35,007 bases of DNA. Origin: an uncultured bacterium. Lineage in GTDB: Bacteria > Bacillota > Clostridia > Oscillospirales > Acutalibacteraceae. The position numbers were made by a program, and so were the translations under genes. This document shows, piece by piece, positions 8,008 through 16,966 of the stretch. Positions within the stretch are counted from its first letter, which is position 1; each line of letters opens with the position of its first letter. Where the stretch lies: the NCBI GenBank assembly GCA_905215855.1, contig CAJMRT010000022.1, positions 1-35,007 on the forward strand, in the 5' to 3' direction. The notes below the pieces were generated by a model. It made no database searches, was not told the DNA's origin, and saw only the letters and a list, made by a program, of their open reading frames with translations.

Positions 8008-9327
8008 ATGAAACGACTGATTTCACTTTTAACGGCTGTAATTTTAATTTCTTGCGTCAGCATATGCAAGAGCCGTGCCTACGAAGAATACAATTTGTCT
8101 GACCTTGCTAATTGTTCCGGCATAAAGAGCGACAGTAACAGCAGGGGCGGATATTTGTGTGCTTTTTCGGGAAATACAGTATTTTCGGCAAGGCTTGTAC
8201 CCGATTTTTCTTCATATAATTTTACCGTGAACGGTCACATCAAAGGTGTGTCGCAGAGCGGAAAGTATACTTATGCTCTTGTGCTTGAAGATACATTTAC
8301 TAATAAGTATTCTGTCTATTCCCTCAATACCGACAACGGCAATGTTTTTCAAAGTACTTTCAGCAATGAAAATTTCAGAACAGACTCTTTTTCGGTAAGC
8401 GATAATTGCATTTACTACATAAAAACCGACAGCGCATATGCCTATGTTGCCTGCGTGAATTTATCGTCCGATAAGAAAACAAAAATAACTTTCGGTCAAA
8501 ATGTGAACGAGGTTTTCAATAACAACGGAAAATCATACGCAAGACTGTATGACGGCTCAATTTGCAAACTTTCGCAAACATCTTCAACCCGTGTTGCAAA
8601 TGCGGGTGAATTTAGAAATATTTCTAATGTGGGTATAAATAAAGTTATCAATGAGGACGGTTTCGTTGTTTCTTTGTCCGATAATTCAAGAGTATATGTG
8701 TCAAATGCCGAATTTGGCAAAGTATCTGCGTCAGATAACAAAGTATTTTCTGTAGTAAATTATCATCTCAGTCGTAAAACTTCCGACAAAACGCAAAGCG
8801 TGTCAATTCCCGATACCGCAAAAGCAGTTGTATCTTATAAAAATCAATGCGGTGTTTTGCTTGATAACGGGACGGTTCAAGTGTACGAATCATCTGATTT
8901 TGATGAAAAGAAAACTGCCGATAACAACAACCATTCTGATTCATCAAATTCAGATAATCAAGCCGTCATCTCCGATTACATATTTTCGGACGGTATAATT
9001 TACGGCGTTTACAGCGGTGAAACGGTTGCTGATTTTAAAGCGAAAACTTCTGCCGATGCAGTTTATAAATCTGACGGTTCTGTTGCCAAAAGCGGAAAAC
9101 TGAAAACAGGCTTCACAACCGTCATAAATTCAAAAACTTATACAATAGCCGTGTGCGGTGATGTGACAGGCGAGGGGAATGTCAATTCAAAAGATGTTAC
9201 ACTTCTGCAAAAACATCTTTGCGGCAACGCAAAACTCAGCGGAGCTTTTCTCAAATCCGCCGACTTCAACCTTGACGGCGAAGCGGATAACCGTGACCTT
9301 GTTTTAATTTCAAGACAAAAGAATTGA
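8008..9327 (+). CDS. Secreted protein with probable beta-propeller and C-terminal dockerin
   Basis: A 439-residue exported protein. Residues 1-25 are a Sec signal peptide (MKRLISLLTAVILISC, then a small-residue region). Residues about 30-300 are rich in short beta strands and Asn/Ser turns with loosely repeated phrases such as CIYYIKTDS and VVSLSDNSRVYVS, suggesting a beta-propeller; this is a guess. An Asn/Ser/Asp linker (about 305-325) precedes a small module ending TVINSKTYTIAV that often sits before clostridial dockerins. The dockerin (about 383-439) has loops DVTGEGNVNSKD and DFNLDGEADNRD; the first is slightly degenerate. I see no catalytic motif. It starts 23 nt after a strong terminator and has no convincing promoter or SD of its own. 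Confidence 0.8.
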   Translation: MKRLISLLTAVILISCVSICKSRAYEEYNLSDLANCSGIKSDSNSRGGYLCAFSGNTVFSARLVPDFSSYNFTVNGHIKGVSQSGKYTYALVLEDTFTNKYSVYSLNTDNGNVFQSTFSNENFRTDSFSVSDNCIYYIKTDSAYAYVACVNLSSDKKTKITFGQNVNEVFNNNGKSYARLYDGSICKLSQTSSTRVANAGEFRNISNVGINKVINEDGFVVSLSDNSRVYVSNAEFGKVSASDNKVFSVVNYHLSRKTSDKTQSVSIPDTAKAVVSYKNQCGVLLDNGTVQVYESSDFDEKKTADNNNHSDSSNSDNQAVISDYIFSDGIIYGVYSGETVADFKAKTSADAVYKSDGSVAKSGKLKTGFTTVINSKTYTIAVCGDVTGEGNVNSKDVTLLQKHLCGNAKLSGAFLKSADFNLDGEADNRDLVLISRQKN

Positions 9328-9335
9328 CAAAACAA

Positions 9336-9359
9336 AAACCGCCCCAATCGGAGCGGTTT
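9336..9359 (-). terminator. Bidirectional terminator between the dockerin gene and yebC
   Basis: AAACCGC/GCGGTTT stem (9336-9342, 9353-9359) with inner CC/GG pairs. On the minus strand it is followed by TTTTGTTTTG, so it best serves yebC; the plus-strand tail is shorter. The two genes are convergent. Confidence 0.75.
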
Positions 9360-9386
9360 AATTCATTTTGTCAGAAATAAACTTTA

Positions 9387-10121
9387 TCAGTCCATTTCCC
9401 AGTTGTGCCATACATTCTGGATATCGTCGTTATCCTCGAACATATCAAGCATCTTCTGCATCTTTGTTGCAGTTTCTTCGTCCTCAAGCTTTGTGTATGT
9501 GCTTGGAACCATTTCAATTTCAGCAGAAACGAATGTGTAGCCGAGCTTTTCAAGCTCATCTCTTACAGCACCGAAATCATCTGTTTCTGTGTAAATTGTA
9601 AATACATCATCGTCAGCCTCAAAGTCTGATGCACCGCACTCAAGAGCATCGCTCATCACGGTATCCTCATCCTTTTCAAGATCTTCACGCTCAATAACGA
9701 GAACGCCCTTCTTCGAGAACATAAAGCTTACACAACCCTGTGTACCCATATTGCCGCCGAATTTATCAAAGTAATGTCTTACTTCACCTGCTGTTCTGTT
9801 TCTGTTGTCTGTAAGTGCTTCAACAATTACGGCAACGCCGCTTGGACCGTAGCCCTCATATGTAACAGCCTCATAGTTTGTAGCGTCGGCATCGCTTGAC
9901 GCTTTCTTGATGATTCTTTCAATGTTGTCATTAGGTACATTTGCAGCCTTTGCTTTTGCAATACAATCCTTGAGTTTTGAGTTAACGGAAGGATCGGCAC
10001 TTCCGCCTTCCTTGATTGCAACAATAAGTTCTCTGCCGATTTTTGTAAATACCTTAGCTCTTGCTGCATCGTTTTTACCCTTTTTCTGCTTGATTGTACT
10101 CCATTTGTTATGTCCTGACAT
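9387..10121 (-). CDS. yebC: YebC/PmpR-family protein
   Basis: A 244-residue protein of the YebC/TACO1 family, proposed as a DNA-binding regulator and, for some members, a translation factor that relieves ribosome stalling. The family start MSGHNKWSTIKQKKG is present, followed by FTKIGREL, NVPNDNIERIIKK, YEGYGPSGVA and TDNRNRTAGEVRHYF. The C-terminus is acidic. I chose ATG 10121 because an AAAGGA site lies 9 nt upstream; an ATG three codons earlier would sit on that site. It is a single gene, divergent from yicC and convergent to the dockerin gene. Confidence 0.95.
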   Translation of the reverse strand: MSGHNKWSTIKQKKGKNDAARAKVFTKIGRELIVAIKEGGSADPSVNSKLKDCIAKAKAANVPNDNIERIIKKASSDADATNYEAVTYEGYGPSGVAVIVEALTDNRNRTAGEVRHYFDKFGGNMGTQGCVSFMFSKKGVLVIEREDLEKDEDTVMSDALECGASDFEADDDVFTIYTETDDFGAVRDELEKLGYTFVSAEIEMVPSTYTKLEDEETATKMQKMLDMFEDNDDIQNVWHNWEMD

Positions 10122-10162
10122 AAATATCATTCCTTTGTCAATAAAGTATAATTATCTTATTA

Positions 10163-10192
10163 AGTATATCACACACACCTTTGTGATGTAAA
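10163..10192 (-). promoter_or_regulatory. Promoter of yebC
   Basis: Minus-strand TTTACA (10187-10192), an 18-nt spacer and TATACT (10163-10168), about 40 nt upstream of the yebC start. Confidence 0.5.
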
Positions 10193-10200
10193 CAAAAAAA

Positions 10201-10222
10201 GTTATTACAATTTTGTAATAAC
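10201..10222. repeat. 22-bp palindrome between yebC and yicC
   Basis: GTTATTACAA (10201-10210) is the exact reverse complement of TTGTAATAAC (10213-10222), with a 2-bp centre. It ends 4 bp before the yicC -35 box. Read on the minus strand it is followed by seven T, so it could end plus-strand-antisense transcripts. No minus-strand gene lies upstream, so an operator is at least as likely. Confidence 0.5.
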
Positions 10223-10226
10223 TCCA

Positions 10227-10255
10227 TTGTCAAATATCGCCTGTGGTGCTATAAT
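10227..10255 (+). promoter_or_regulatory. Promoter of the yicC-thiN operon
   Basis: TTGTCA (10227-10232), a 17-nt spacer and a perfect TATAAT (10250-10255). The predicted start near 10262 leaves a 100-nt leader that contains a tandem 11-bp repeat (10288-10309) and two copies of TAAATGCCGA (10271-10280, 10323-10332). Confidence 0.75.
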
Positions 10256-10362
10256 CTATATTGTAGAAAATAAATGCCGATAAATTTGATGTAAATATGA
10301 TGTAAATATAAAAAATAAAGCTTAAATGCCGAAAATATAATTTTACGAAGGGAGTTTTTGAA

Positions 10363-11247
10363 ATGATCAGATCAATGACCGGTTTCGGAAGATGTGAAAC
10401 CGTTATCAACGGTCGGGAGATTACCGTTGAAATTAAAAGTGTGAACCACCGCTATTTTGAATTTTCCTGCAGAACCCCAAGAAGTTACGGATTTCTTGAT
10501 GACAAACTTAAAAACTATGTAAATTCAAGGGTTTCACGAGGCAAGATTGATATGTTCGTATCCATTGGTGCGTCCGATGAAGAACCCTGTGATGTAACTG
10601 TTAATCATCAGCTTGTTTCGGGATATATCAACGCTTTTAAGGAAATCAGCGAAAAGTACGATATTCCGAATGATGTTTCAACAGTTTCACTTTCTCGCTT
10701 TCCCGATGTTTTCACGGTTCACAAAGCGCCTGAGGACGAGGATCAGATTACTGCCGATGTACTTTCAGCGGCAAAAATTGCCGTTGACGCTTTTGTAGCA
10801 ATGCGTGAAACTGAGGGCGAGAAGATGAAAGAGGACATTCTTTCAAGAGCCAACACAATTCTTTCTGTTGTAGGTGAAATTGAGGAGCGTTCTCCGCAGA
10901 CCGTTGCCGAGTATGAACAAAGACTTATGGAACGCATCAAGCAGACGCTTGCTGAAAATGATGTCAAGGTTGACGAGCAGAGGGTTCTCACAGAGGTTGC
11001 CGTGTTTGCGGATAAGGTAGCCGTTGCGGAGGAAACCGTAAGACTTCGCAGCCACTTTGACCAGCTTTCAAAGTTCCTTGAATATGACGAGCCTGTGGGC
11101 AGAAAAATTGACTTTATCATTCAGGAAATGAACCGTGAATCAAATACAATCGGTTCAAAGGTTCAGGACGCAATTCTTGCACATAAGGTTGTTGACATCA
11201 AGAGTGAGATTGAAAAAATCCGTGAACAGGTTCAGAATATCGAATAA
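10363..11247 (+). CDS. yicC: YicC/YloC-family endoribonuclease
   Basis: The 294-residue protein has the family N-terminus IRSMTGFGRCE, then EIKSVNHRYFEF and the basic region VSRGKIDMFVSI. The C-terminal DUF1732 part ends with EPVGRKIDFIIQEMNRESNTIGSK. YicC of E. coli has been described as an endoribonuclease; activity in this organism is inferred. It begins with a GGGAG site. It is the first gene of the long housekeeping run, 9 nt before remA, the same order as yloC-remA-gmk-rpoZ in Bacillus. Confidence 0.95.
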   Translation: MIRSMTGFGRCETVINGREITVEIKSVNHRYFEFSCRTPRSYGFLDDKLKNYVNSRVSRGKIDMFVSIGASDEEPCDVTVNHQLVSGYINAFKEISEKYDIPNDVSTVSLSRFPDVFTVHKAPEDEDQITADVLSAAKIAVDAFVAMRETEGEKMKEDILSRANTILSVVGEIEERSPQTVAEYEQRLMERIKQTLAENDVKVDEQRVLTEVAVFADKVAVAEETVRLRSHFDQLSKFLEYDEPVGRKIDFIIQEMNRESNTIGSKVQDAILAHKVVDIKSEIEKIREQVQNIE

Positions 11248-11256
11248 GGTGAACAG

Positions 11257-11514
11257 ATGAAGCTTATTAATATCGGTTTTGGTAATCTTGTCAGCTCCGA
11301 CAAGATTGTTGCAGTAGTTGCTCCGGACTCTGCTCCCGTAAAGCGAATTGTTCAGGATGCAAAACAGAACAATCTGCTTATTGATGCAACCTGCGGACGA
11401 AAATGCAAATCGGTGATTGTTGCCGAGAATAATCATGTTATTCTCTCGGCAATTTCATGTGAGGCAATTCAAAACAGAACGGACGAAAGTGAGGAAAACA
11501 AGGATGAGCATTAA
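11257..11514 (+). CDS. remA: RemA-family regulator (DUF370)
   Basis: An 85-residue protein matching RemA: MKLINIGFGNLVSSDKIVAV, PDSAPVKRIVQDAK, LIDATCGRK and the C-terminal VILSAISCEAI. In Bacillus subtilis RemA is a DNA-binding activator of matrix and osmoprotection genes; the targets here are unknown. It lies between yicC (9 nt) and gmk (11-nt overlap), which is the conserved Firmicutes position. Confidence 0.93.
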   Translation: MKLINIGFGNLVSSDKIVAVVAPDSAPVKRIVQDAKQNNLLIDATCGRKCKSVIVAENNHVILSAISCEAIQNRTDESEENKDEH

Positions 11515-12085
11515 CAGAAAAGGAAATCTTATTTTGTTTACCGGTTCATCGGGTGTAGGCAAGGGTACAATAATCAAGGAACTCCTTGACCGTGACAAAA
11601 ATATCCGTCTTTCGGTTTCAAACACAACAAGAGAACCGAGAGAGGGAGAGATTGACGGGGTTCATTATAACTTTTTAACAAGAGAACAGTTCAACGATGT
11701 TCTGAAAAAAGACGGCTATCTTGAACACGCAGAGTTTTGCGGCAATCTCTACGGCACACCTAAAAAGCAGGTTGAAGATATGCTCAATCAGGGTTATGAT
11801 GTTCTGCTTGAGATTGAGGTCAAGGGCGGACTTCAGATTCTTGACAAATATCCCGACATTCTCAGTATCTTCATTCTTCCGCCTTCAATGGAGTCGCTTG
11901 AAAGACGACTTCGCAGAAGAGGTACAGAGGATGAAGAAACTATTCAAAAAAGGCTTTCACAGGCTGCCGAGGAAATCAGCTACAAGGACAGATATAAGTA
12001 CAATGTGGTAAACGGCGACCTTGAAACAGCAATAAATGAGGTTCTCGATATTCTTCATAAAGAGGATGAACACCTCATTAAATAA
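11504..12085 (+). CDS. gmk: Guanylate kinase
   Basis: Gmk converts GMP to GDP with ATP. The 193-residue product starts MSINRKGNLILFTGSSGVGK. The P-loop GSSGVGKGT is near residue 14, the GMP-binding motif is SNTTREPREGEIDGVHYNF, and the lid is in RRLRRRGTEDEE. I chose ATG 11504, with a GAGG site upstream; an upstream in-frame ATG would add 29 residues coded inside remA. The overlap with remA suggests coupling. rpoZ follows after 45 nt. Confidence 0.97.
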   Translation: MSINRKGNLILFTGSSGVGKGTIIKELLDRDKNIRLSVSNTTREPREGEIDGVHYNFLTREQFNDVLKKDGYLEHAEFCGNLYGTPKKQVEDMLNQGYDVLLEIEVKGGLQILDKYPDILSIFILPPSMESLERRLRRRGTEDEETIQKRLSQAAEEISYKDRYKYNVVNGDLETAINEVLDILHKEDEHLIK

Positions 12086-12130
12086 TATACAAAGAAAATT
12101 AACATAAAATATTTTAAGAGGAGAATTATT

Positions 12131-12337
12131 ATGCATAAAGTTGATGTGGATTCATTATTACAGGGTAAGCAGAGTAAGTACGCACTTGTTGTAGGTGTTG
12201 CAAAAAGAGCAAGAGAAATTACTCAGACTTTTGAAGAGGAACAGATTGTAACAGAGGATAAGCCTGTTCTTATCGCAATCAAGGAAATCGAAGGTCATGA
12301 AATCAACATTCTTGAGCCTGACGAAGATGAGCTCTGA
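12131..12337 (+). CDS. rpoZ: RNA polymerase omega subunit
   Basis: A 68-residue omega subunit, which stabilises beta-prime and helps assemble RNA polymerase. The conserved core is visible: SKYALVVGVAKRAREI and the acidic IKEIEGHEINIL tail. The AGAGGAG site is strong. The gene lies between gmk and priA as in other Firmicutes, except that coaBC, usually next, is absent here. It overlaps the priA start by 11 nt. Confidence 0.95.
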   Translation: MHKVDVDSLLQGKQSKYALVVGVAKRAREITQTFEEEQIVTEDKPVLIAIKEIEGHEINILEPDEDEL

Positions 12338-14774
12338 TTTAACAGTCAAGGTTGCTGTTGAAAACACAACATATGTTTTCGATAAATTATTTGACTACCT
12401 TGTACCGTCTGCTTTTACCGATTCGGTTCAGGTCGGCAAAAGGGTTCTCGTTCCGTTCGGCAGAGGCAACAAAAAGAAACAGGGAATAATTTTTGAGCTT
12501 TCTCCCGTGAGTGATAACATTTCGGTTGAAAAGCTCAAAAGCATTTGTTCCGTTCTTGATGACGAACCTGTCCTGTCAAAAGAACTTTTGAAGCTCGCCG
12601 AGTTTATGAAAGAGCATTATTTCTGCACCTTTTATGATGCGGTAAAAACAATGCTCCCTGCGGGGATAAATTACAAAATCACAACGCTTTACGGTGTTCG
12701 TGAGGGTGTAGATGAAGAAGAGCTTTCCGAGAAACAGCAAAGAATTTTTGCTTACCTGCATTCAAAAAGAAAAGCCGTAAAGTCCGATAAAATTCTTGAC
12801 GATTTCGGATTTGATAACACGGTTATTCTTGAAGATATGGTAAAGTCGGGTTATCTTTACAAATCAGATGAGGCTTTCAGAAAGGTTTCGGATGCGGTTA
12901 TGAAAATGGCTGCTCCGACCGAGCTTGCCGACAGTGACAATATCAAGCTTACCGAAAAGCAGAAAGCCGTTCTCGACCTTATCAAAATGACAGGCGGAAC
13001 TTCCGTTAAAGAGGTTTGTTACTTCACGGGTGTCACAACAGGCGTTACAGACGCACTTTATAAAAAAGGTCTTATCTACTACTATGACGAAGAAGTGTTC
13101 CGTATTGAGGACAGGACGAAGGACGAAAGTCTTGCCCCTGTTGCGTTGTCAGAACAACAGCAGACAGCCTGCGATAACCTATATGCCGAATATGCCGATT
13201 CAAAACCGCATACAAGCCTTTTGTTCGGTGTTACAGGTTCGGGAAAAACAAGCGTTTTTATGAAACTGATTGAGCGTGTAATAAACGATAACAAGGGAAT
13301 CATCGTTATGGTGCCTGAAATTTCGCTTACACCGCAGTTTGTTTCAACCTTTTCAAAGCGTTTCGGCGAGCAGATTGCCGTATTTCACAGCGCACTTTCA
13401 CTCGGTGAAAGGCTTGATGAATACAAGCGTGTAAAAAAAGGTCTTGCAAAAATTGTTATAGGAACACGAAGTGCCGTGTTTGCTCCGTTTGAAAAAGTCG
13501 GTCTTATCATAATGGACGAGGAACAGGAGTACAGCTATAAGTCTGAAAGCTCCCCCAGATATCATGCAAGAGAAATCGCAAAATTCAGATGCAGCTACGA
13601 TAATGCCTTGCTTGTTTTAAGTTCGGCAACTCCGTCGGTTGAATCATATTACTACGCAGAAAACGGAAGATATTCGCTTAACACGCTCACCGAGAGGTAC
13701 GGCGATGCGGTTTTGCCGAAGGTTGTTGTCGCAGACATGAATGTTGAACAGCAAAACGGCAATGTAACGGGATTTTCCGAAACCTTGCTTGAAAATCTGC
13801 ACTATAATCTTGAAAATAACAAGCAGTCAATTCTGCTTTTAAACAGAAGAGGGCACAATACATTTGTAACCTGCCGAATGTGCGGCGAACCTGTTGTGTG
13901 TCCCAACTGTTCAATATCGCTCACATATCACAGCGCAAACCGCAGATTGATGTGTCACTACTGCGGATATTCCGTGCCTTATACGGAAGAATGCCCGTCC
14001 TGCCACAGCAAATCTTTAAGATTTAGCGGAACAGGCACTCAAAAGGCTGAAAGTGAAATTTCAGAGCTTTTTCCCGATGCAAGAATATTGCGTATGGATA
14101 CCGATGCAACATCTTCAAAATCATCCTATGAAAAGATGATAACGGCATTTGCAGACGGTAAGTACGATATTCTTGTGGGAACACAAATGGTTGCAAAGGG
14201 TCTCAATTTTCCCAATGTGACCCTTGTGGGTGTTCTCAATACTGATTATATGCTGTATGCCGATGATTACAGAAGTTACGAAAGAACATTTTCTCTTTTA
14301 ACTCAGGTAGTCGGCAGAAGCGGCAGGGGGGTGTCAAAGGGTATGGCTGTTATTCAGTCCTACACTCCCGACAACCTCATAATTTCTATGGCGGCAAGGC
14401 AGGATTATCTTGCCTTTTACAGCACCGAAATTCAGGTCAGAAAAGCAATGCTTTATCCGCCTTTTGCGGATATCTGTCTTATCGGCTTTTCGGGTGAAAA
14501 ACAGCAGCTTACAATGAAAGCGGCTAACAGCTTTTTGCAGTGCTTTGTAAGTCACGCAAGAAGTGAATACCCAGCCATGCCTTTGAGAATACTCGGTCCG
14601 TCACCCGCAAATGTTGTGAAAGTGAGCAACAAATTCAGATATAAACTTATAATAAAATGTAAAAATAACCGTGATTTCAGAGGACTGCTCTCGGCGGTTA
14701 TGACAGAATTCGGAAAGAATAAGGAATTTGGAAAGGTCAGTACATATGCGGATATGAACGCGCTGACCTGTTAG
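12327..14774 (+). CDS. priA: Primosomal protein N' (replication restart helicase PriA)
   Basis: PriA is a 3'-5' DNA helicase that reloads the replisome at stalled forks. The 815-residue length is in the usual range. The N-terminal DNA-binding domain has the family phrase FDKLFDYLVP. Walker A is GVTGSGKT (301-308). Walker B is MDEEQEYSYK, with Gln where DEEH is usual. Eight zinc-binding cysteines come in four CxxC pairs (CRMC, CPNC, CHYC, CPSC). Later helicase motifs include GTQMVAKGLNFP and QVVGRSGRG. I chose ATG 12327 from the family start; an in-frame ATG ten codons earlier is possible. Confidence 0.96.
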   Translation: MSSDLTVKVAVENTTYVFDKLFDYLVPSAFTDSVQVGKRVLVPFGRGNKKKQGIIFELSPVSDNISVEKLKSICSVLDDEPVLSKELLKLAEFMKEHYFCTFYDAVKTMLPAGINYKITTLYGVREGVDEEELSEKQQRIFAYLHSKRKAVKSDKILDDFGFDNTVILEDMVKSGYLYKSDEAFRKVSDAVMKMAAPTELADSDNIKLTEKQKAVLDLIKMTGGTSVKEVCYFTGVTTGVTDALYKKGLIYYYDEEVFRIEDRTKDESLAPVALSEQQQTACDNLYAEYADSKPHTSLLFGVTGSGKTSVFMKLIERVINDNKGIIVMVPEISLTPQFVSTFSKRFGEQIAVFHSALSLGERLDEYKRVKKGLAKIVIGTRSAVFAPFEKVGLIIMDEEQEYSYKSESSPRYHAREIAKFRCSYDNALLVLSSATPSVESYYYAENGRYSLNTLTERYGDAVLPKVVVADMNVEQQNGNVTGFSETLLENLHYNLENNKQSILLLNRRGHNTFVTCRMCGEPVVCPNCSISLTYHSANRRLMCHYCGYSVPYTEECPSCHSKSLRFSGTGTQKAESEISELFPDARILRMDTDATSSKSSYEKMITAFADGKYDILVGTQMVAKGLNFPNVTLVGVLNTDYMLYADDYRSYERTFSLLTQVVGRSGRGVSKGMAVIQSYTPDNLIISMAARQDYLAFYSTEIQVRKAMLYPPFADICLIGFSGEKQQLTMKAANSFLQCFVSHARSEYPAMPLRILGPSPANVVKVSNKFRYKLIIKCKNNRDFRGLLSAVMTEFGKNKEFGKVSTYADMNALTC

Positions 14775-14790
14775 TGAAAGGATATAATTT

Positions 14791-15267
14791 ATGGCTTTAA
14801 GACAAATTGTAAAAGAGGGCGACAGCGTTCTCACAAAAAAATGCAGACCTGTCGTAAAGTTTGATGACCGCCTTGCAGAGCTTATTGACGATATGATTGA
14901 AACTTTGCACAAGGCTGAGGGAGTGGGACTTGCCGCTCCTCAGGTCGGAATTTTAAGAAGAGTTGTGGTTATTGATGTCGGCGAAGGTCCGATTGAGCTT
15001 GTAAACCCGAAAATCATCGCTTACAGCGGCAAGCAGGAAACTCTTGAAGGCTGTCTTTCAATCCCCGGCAAGTGGGGTTACACAGTAAGACCCGATTATG
15101 TAAAGGTTAAGGCACAGGACAGACACGGTGACGAATTTGTTATTGACGGCAAGGATTTGCTTGCAAAGGCTTTTTGTCACGAACTTGACCATCTTGAGGG
15201 AATCCTCTTTACTCAGGTTGCAACAAGAATGTTGACTCCTGCCGAAATTGAAGAAATGAATAGCTGA
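14791..15267 (+). CDS. def: Peptide deformylase
   Basis: Def removes the formyl group from new N-termini. The 158-residue protein has all three motifs: GVGLAAPQVG (44-53), EGCLS (86-90, metal-binding Cys) and HELDH (130-134, two metal His and catalytic Glu). An AAAGGAT site precedes the start. It lies 15 nt before fmt, which makes the formyl group it removes; this pairing is standard. Confidence 0.98.
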   Translation: MALRQIVKEGDSVLTKKCRPVVKFDDRLAELIDDMIETLHKAEGVGLAAPQVGILRRVVVIDVGEGPIELVNPKIIAYSGKQETLEGCLSIPGKWGYTVRPDYVKVKAQDRHGDEFVIDGKDLLAKAFCHELDHLEGILFTQVATRMLTPAEIEEMNS

Positions 15268-15282
15268 TAAACAGGTGAAGAT

Positions 15283-16200
15283 ATGAAAATAATTTATATG
15301 GGTACTCCGGATTTTGCCGTACCTGCACTCAAGGCTCTTGCAAATTCGGAACATGAGGTTTGTGCCGTGTTTACACAGCCCGACAAGCCGAGGGGAAGAA
15401 AGATGATAATGACTCCTCCCGATGTCAAGGTGTGCGCAGAAAAGCTGAACATTCCAGTGTATCAGCCTGAAACCTTCAAGGACGGCAAACCTCTTGAAAT
15501 TATCAATAAATATAGTCCCGATGTCATTGTTGTTGCGGCTTACGGAAAAATTCTTCCCAAGTCGGTTCTTGACTCTGCAAAGTACGGTTGCATCAATCTT
15601 CACGGCTCGCTTTTGCCTAAATACAGAGGCGCATCTCCTATTCAGCAGAGCGTGTTAAACGGTGACAGGGAAACCGGTGTAACGGCTATGCAAATGGATG
15701 TCGGACTTGACACAGGTGACATTCTGAAAGTTGTCAAAACGGAAATCGGTGTGAATGAAACCTCGGGAGAGCTTTTTGACCGTCTTTCTCTTATGGGCGG
15801 AGAGCTTATTCTTGACACACTTTCTGGTCTTGAAAAGGGCGAAATCACTCCGATTAAGCAGGACGAAAGCCTTGCAACTCACACTTCAAAAATCGACAAA
15901 TCACTTTGTCCTATTGATTTTACAAAACCGGCATTTGATGTGCATAATAAAATCAGAGGACTTAATCCGTGGCCGATTGCCACAACCGAAATTAACGGTA
16001 AAAAGATAAAGGTTCATTCTTCTTTGCTCTGTGAAAAGAGCGGAAAAGCGGGAACTGTAATCAGCACAAAACCGCTGATTGTTGCCTGCGGTGAAAAGTC
16101 GGTTGAGCTTTGTGAAATTCAGCCTGAGGGCAAAAAGAAAATGACCGCCGAGGCATTCCTTGCCGGCCACAGGCTTTCTGTCGGCGATGTAATCGGTTAA
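15283..16200 (+). CDS. fmt: Methionyl-tRNA formyltransferase
   Basis: Fmt formylates initiator Met-tRNA with 10-formyl-THF. The 305-residue protein starts MKIIYMGTPDFAVPALKAL. The catalytic region is NLHGSLLPKYRGASPIQ, followed by MDVGLDTGDIL. The C-terminal OB-like domain begins near KIRGLNPWP. A small GTCTGC/GCAGAC hairpin without a T-run (16209-16225) lies between fmt and the next gene. Confidence 0.98.
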   Translation: MKIIYMGTPDFAVPALKALANSEHEVCAVFTQPDKPRGRKMIMTPPDVKVCAEKLNIPVYQPETFKDGKPLEIINKYSPDVIVVAAYGKILPKSVLDSAKYGCINLHGSLLPKYRGASPIQQSVLNGDRETGVTAMQMDVGLDTGDILKVVKTEIGVNETSGELFDRLSLMGGELILDTLSGLEKGEITPIKQDESLATHTSKIDKSLCPIDFTKPAFDVHNKIRGLNPWPIATTEINGKKIKVHSSLLCEKSGKAGTVISTKPLIVACGEKSVELCEIQPEGKKKMTAEAFLAGHRLSVGDVIG

Positions 16201-16242
16201 AAATTCCCGTCTGCAATATGCAGACAGAAAGGTGTTTGATTT

Positions 16243-16947
16243 ATGGGCTTCTTTTACGGATTTGATATGACATATCTTGTATTTATTGTTCCTTGTATCA
16301 TAATAACATTGATTTGTCAGGTCAAAGTTAAAACAACTTTTTCAAAATATTCACAGATAAGAAATTCAAGAAATATGACAGGCGCTCAGGCGGCTGAATA
16401 TGTTCTTCGTCAGCACGGTGTAACAGGCGTCAGAATTGAACATGTTGCAGGCAGTATGACAGACCATTTTGACCCGAGAACAAATGTAATCAGACTTTCC
16501 GACACGGTTTTTAACAGCACTTCCGTTGCGGCTGTAGGCGTTGCCTGTCATGAGGCGGGTCATGCAGTTCAGCACGCAGAAAATTATCTGCCTAACAGAA
16601 TCCGTTCGTTTATTCTTCCTGTTGCAAGACTCGGTTCAAGCCTCAGTTGGATTTTTATTATAGTCGGTTTTTGTTTTACACAGAGAGTAGGTTTTGTATT
16701 TCTTTATATAGGTATAATCCTGTTTGCGCTTTCTGTACTCTTTACAATCGCAACACTTCCCGTAGAGTTTAATGCATCAAAAAGAGCGCTTGAAACAATC
16801 AGAAACGGCGATCTTCTTTACGGTGAAGAATATACAGGAGCAAAGAGAGTGCTTCAGGCAGCCGCAATGACATATGTTGCAGCGGCTCTTACTGCAATTA
16901 TGCAGCTTTTAAGATTGATTGTAATTGCGAACAACCGCAGAAGATAA
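16243..16947 (+). CDS. YugP-type membrane zinc metallopeptidase
   Basis: A 234-residue membrane protein with an N-terminal transmembrane segment (about 9-26), a zinc protease motif HEAGH at 103-107 (ACHEAGHAVQHAENY), two closely spaced hydrophobic segments (about 123-168) and one near the C-terminus. This matches the YugP/putative neutral zinc metallopeptidase family. Substrates are unknown. It starts with an AGAAAGG site and lies between fmt and rsmB, where Bacillus has no such gene. Confidence 0.88.
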   Translation: MGFFYGFDMTYLVFIVPCIIITLICQVKVKTTFSKYSQIRNSRNMTGAQAAEYVLRQHGVTGVRIEHVAGSMTDHFDPRTNVIRLSDTVFNSTSVAAVGVACHEAGHAVQHAENYLPNRIRSFILPVARLGSSLSWIFIIVGFCFTQRVGFVFLYIGIILFALSVLFTIATLPVEFNASKRALETIRNGDLLYGEEYTGAKRVLQAAAMTYVAAALTAIMQLLRLIVIANNRRR

Positions 16948-16966
16948 TTTTATTTTGGAGATTAAA

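Noticed and set aside
15058..15603. 181-codon minus-strand ORF across def and fmt
   Set aside because: It is antisense to two strongly recognised genes and resembles nothing.
16209..16225. GTCTGC/GCAGAC hairpin between fmt and the YugP-type gene
   Set aside because: It has a short stem and no T-run, so it is not a terminator; the operon probably continues.
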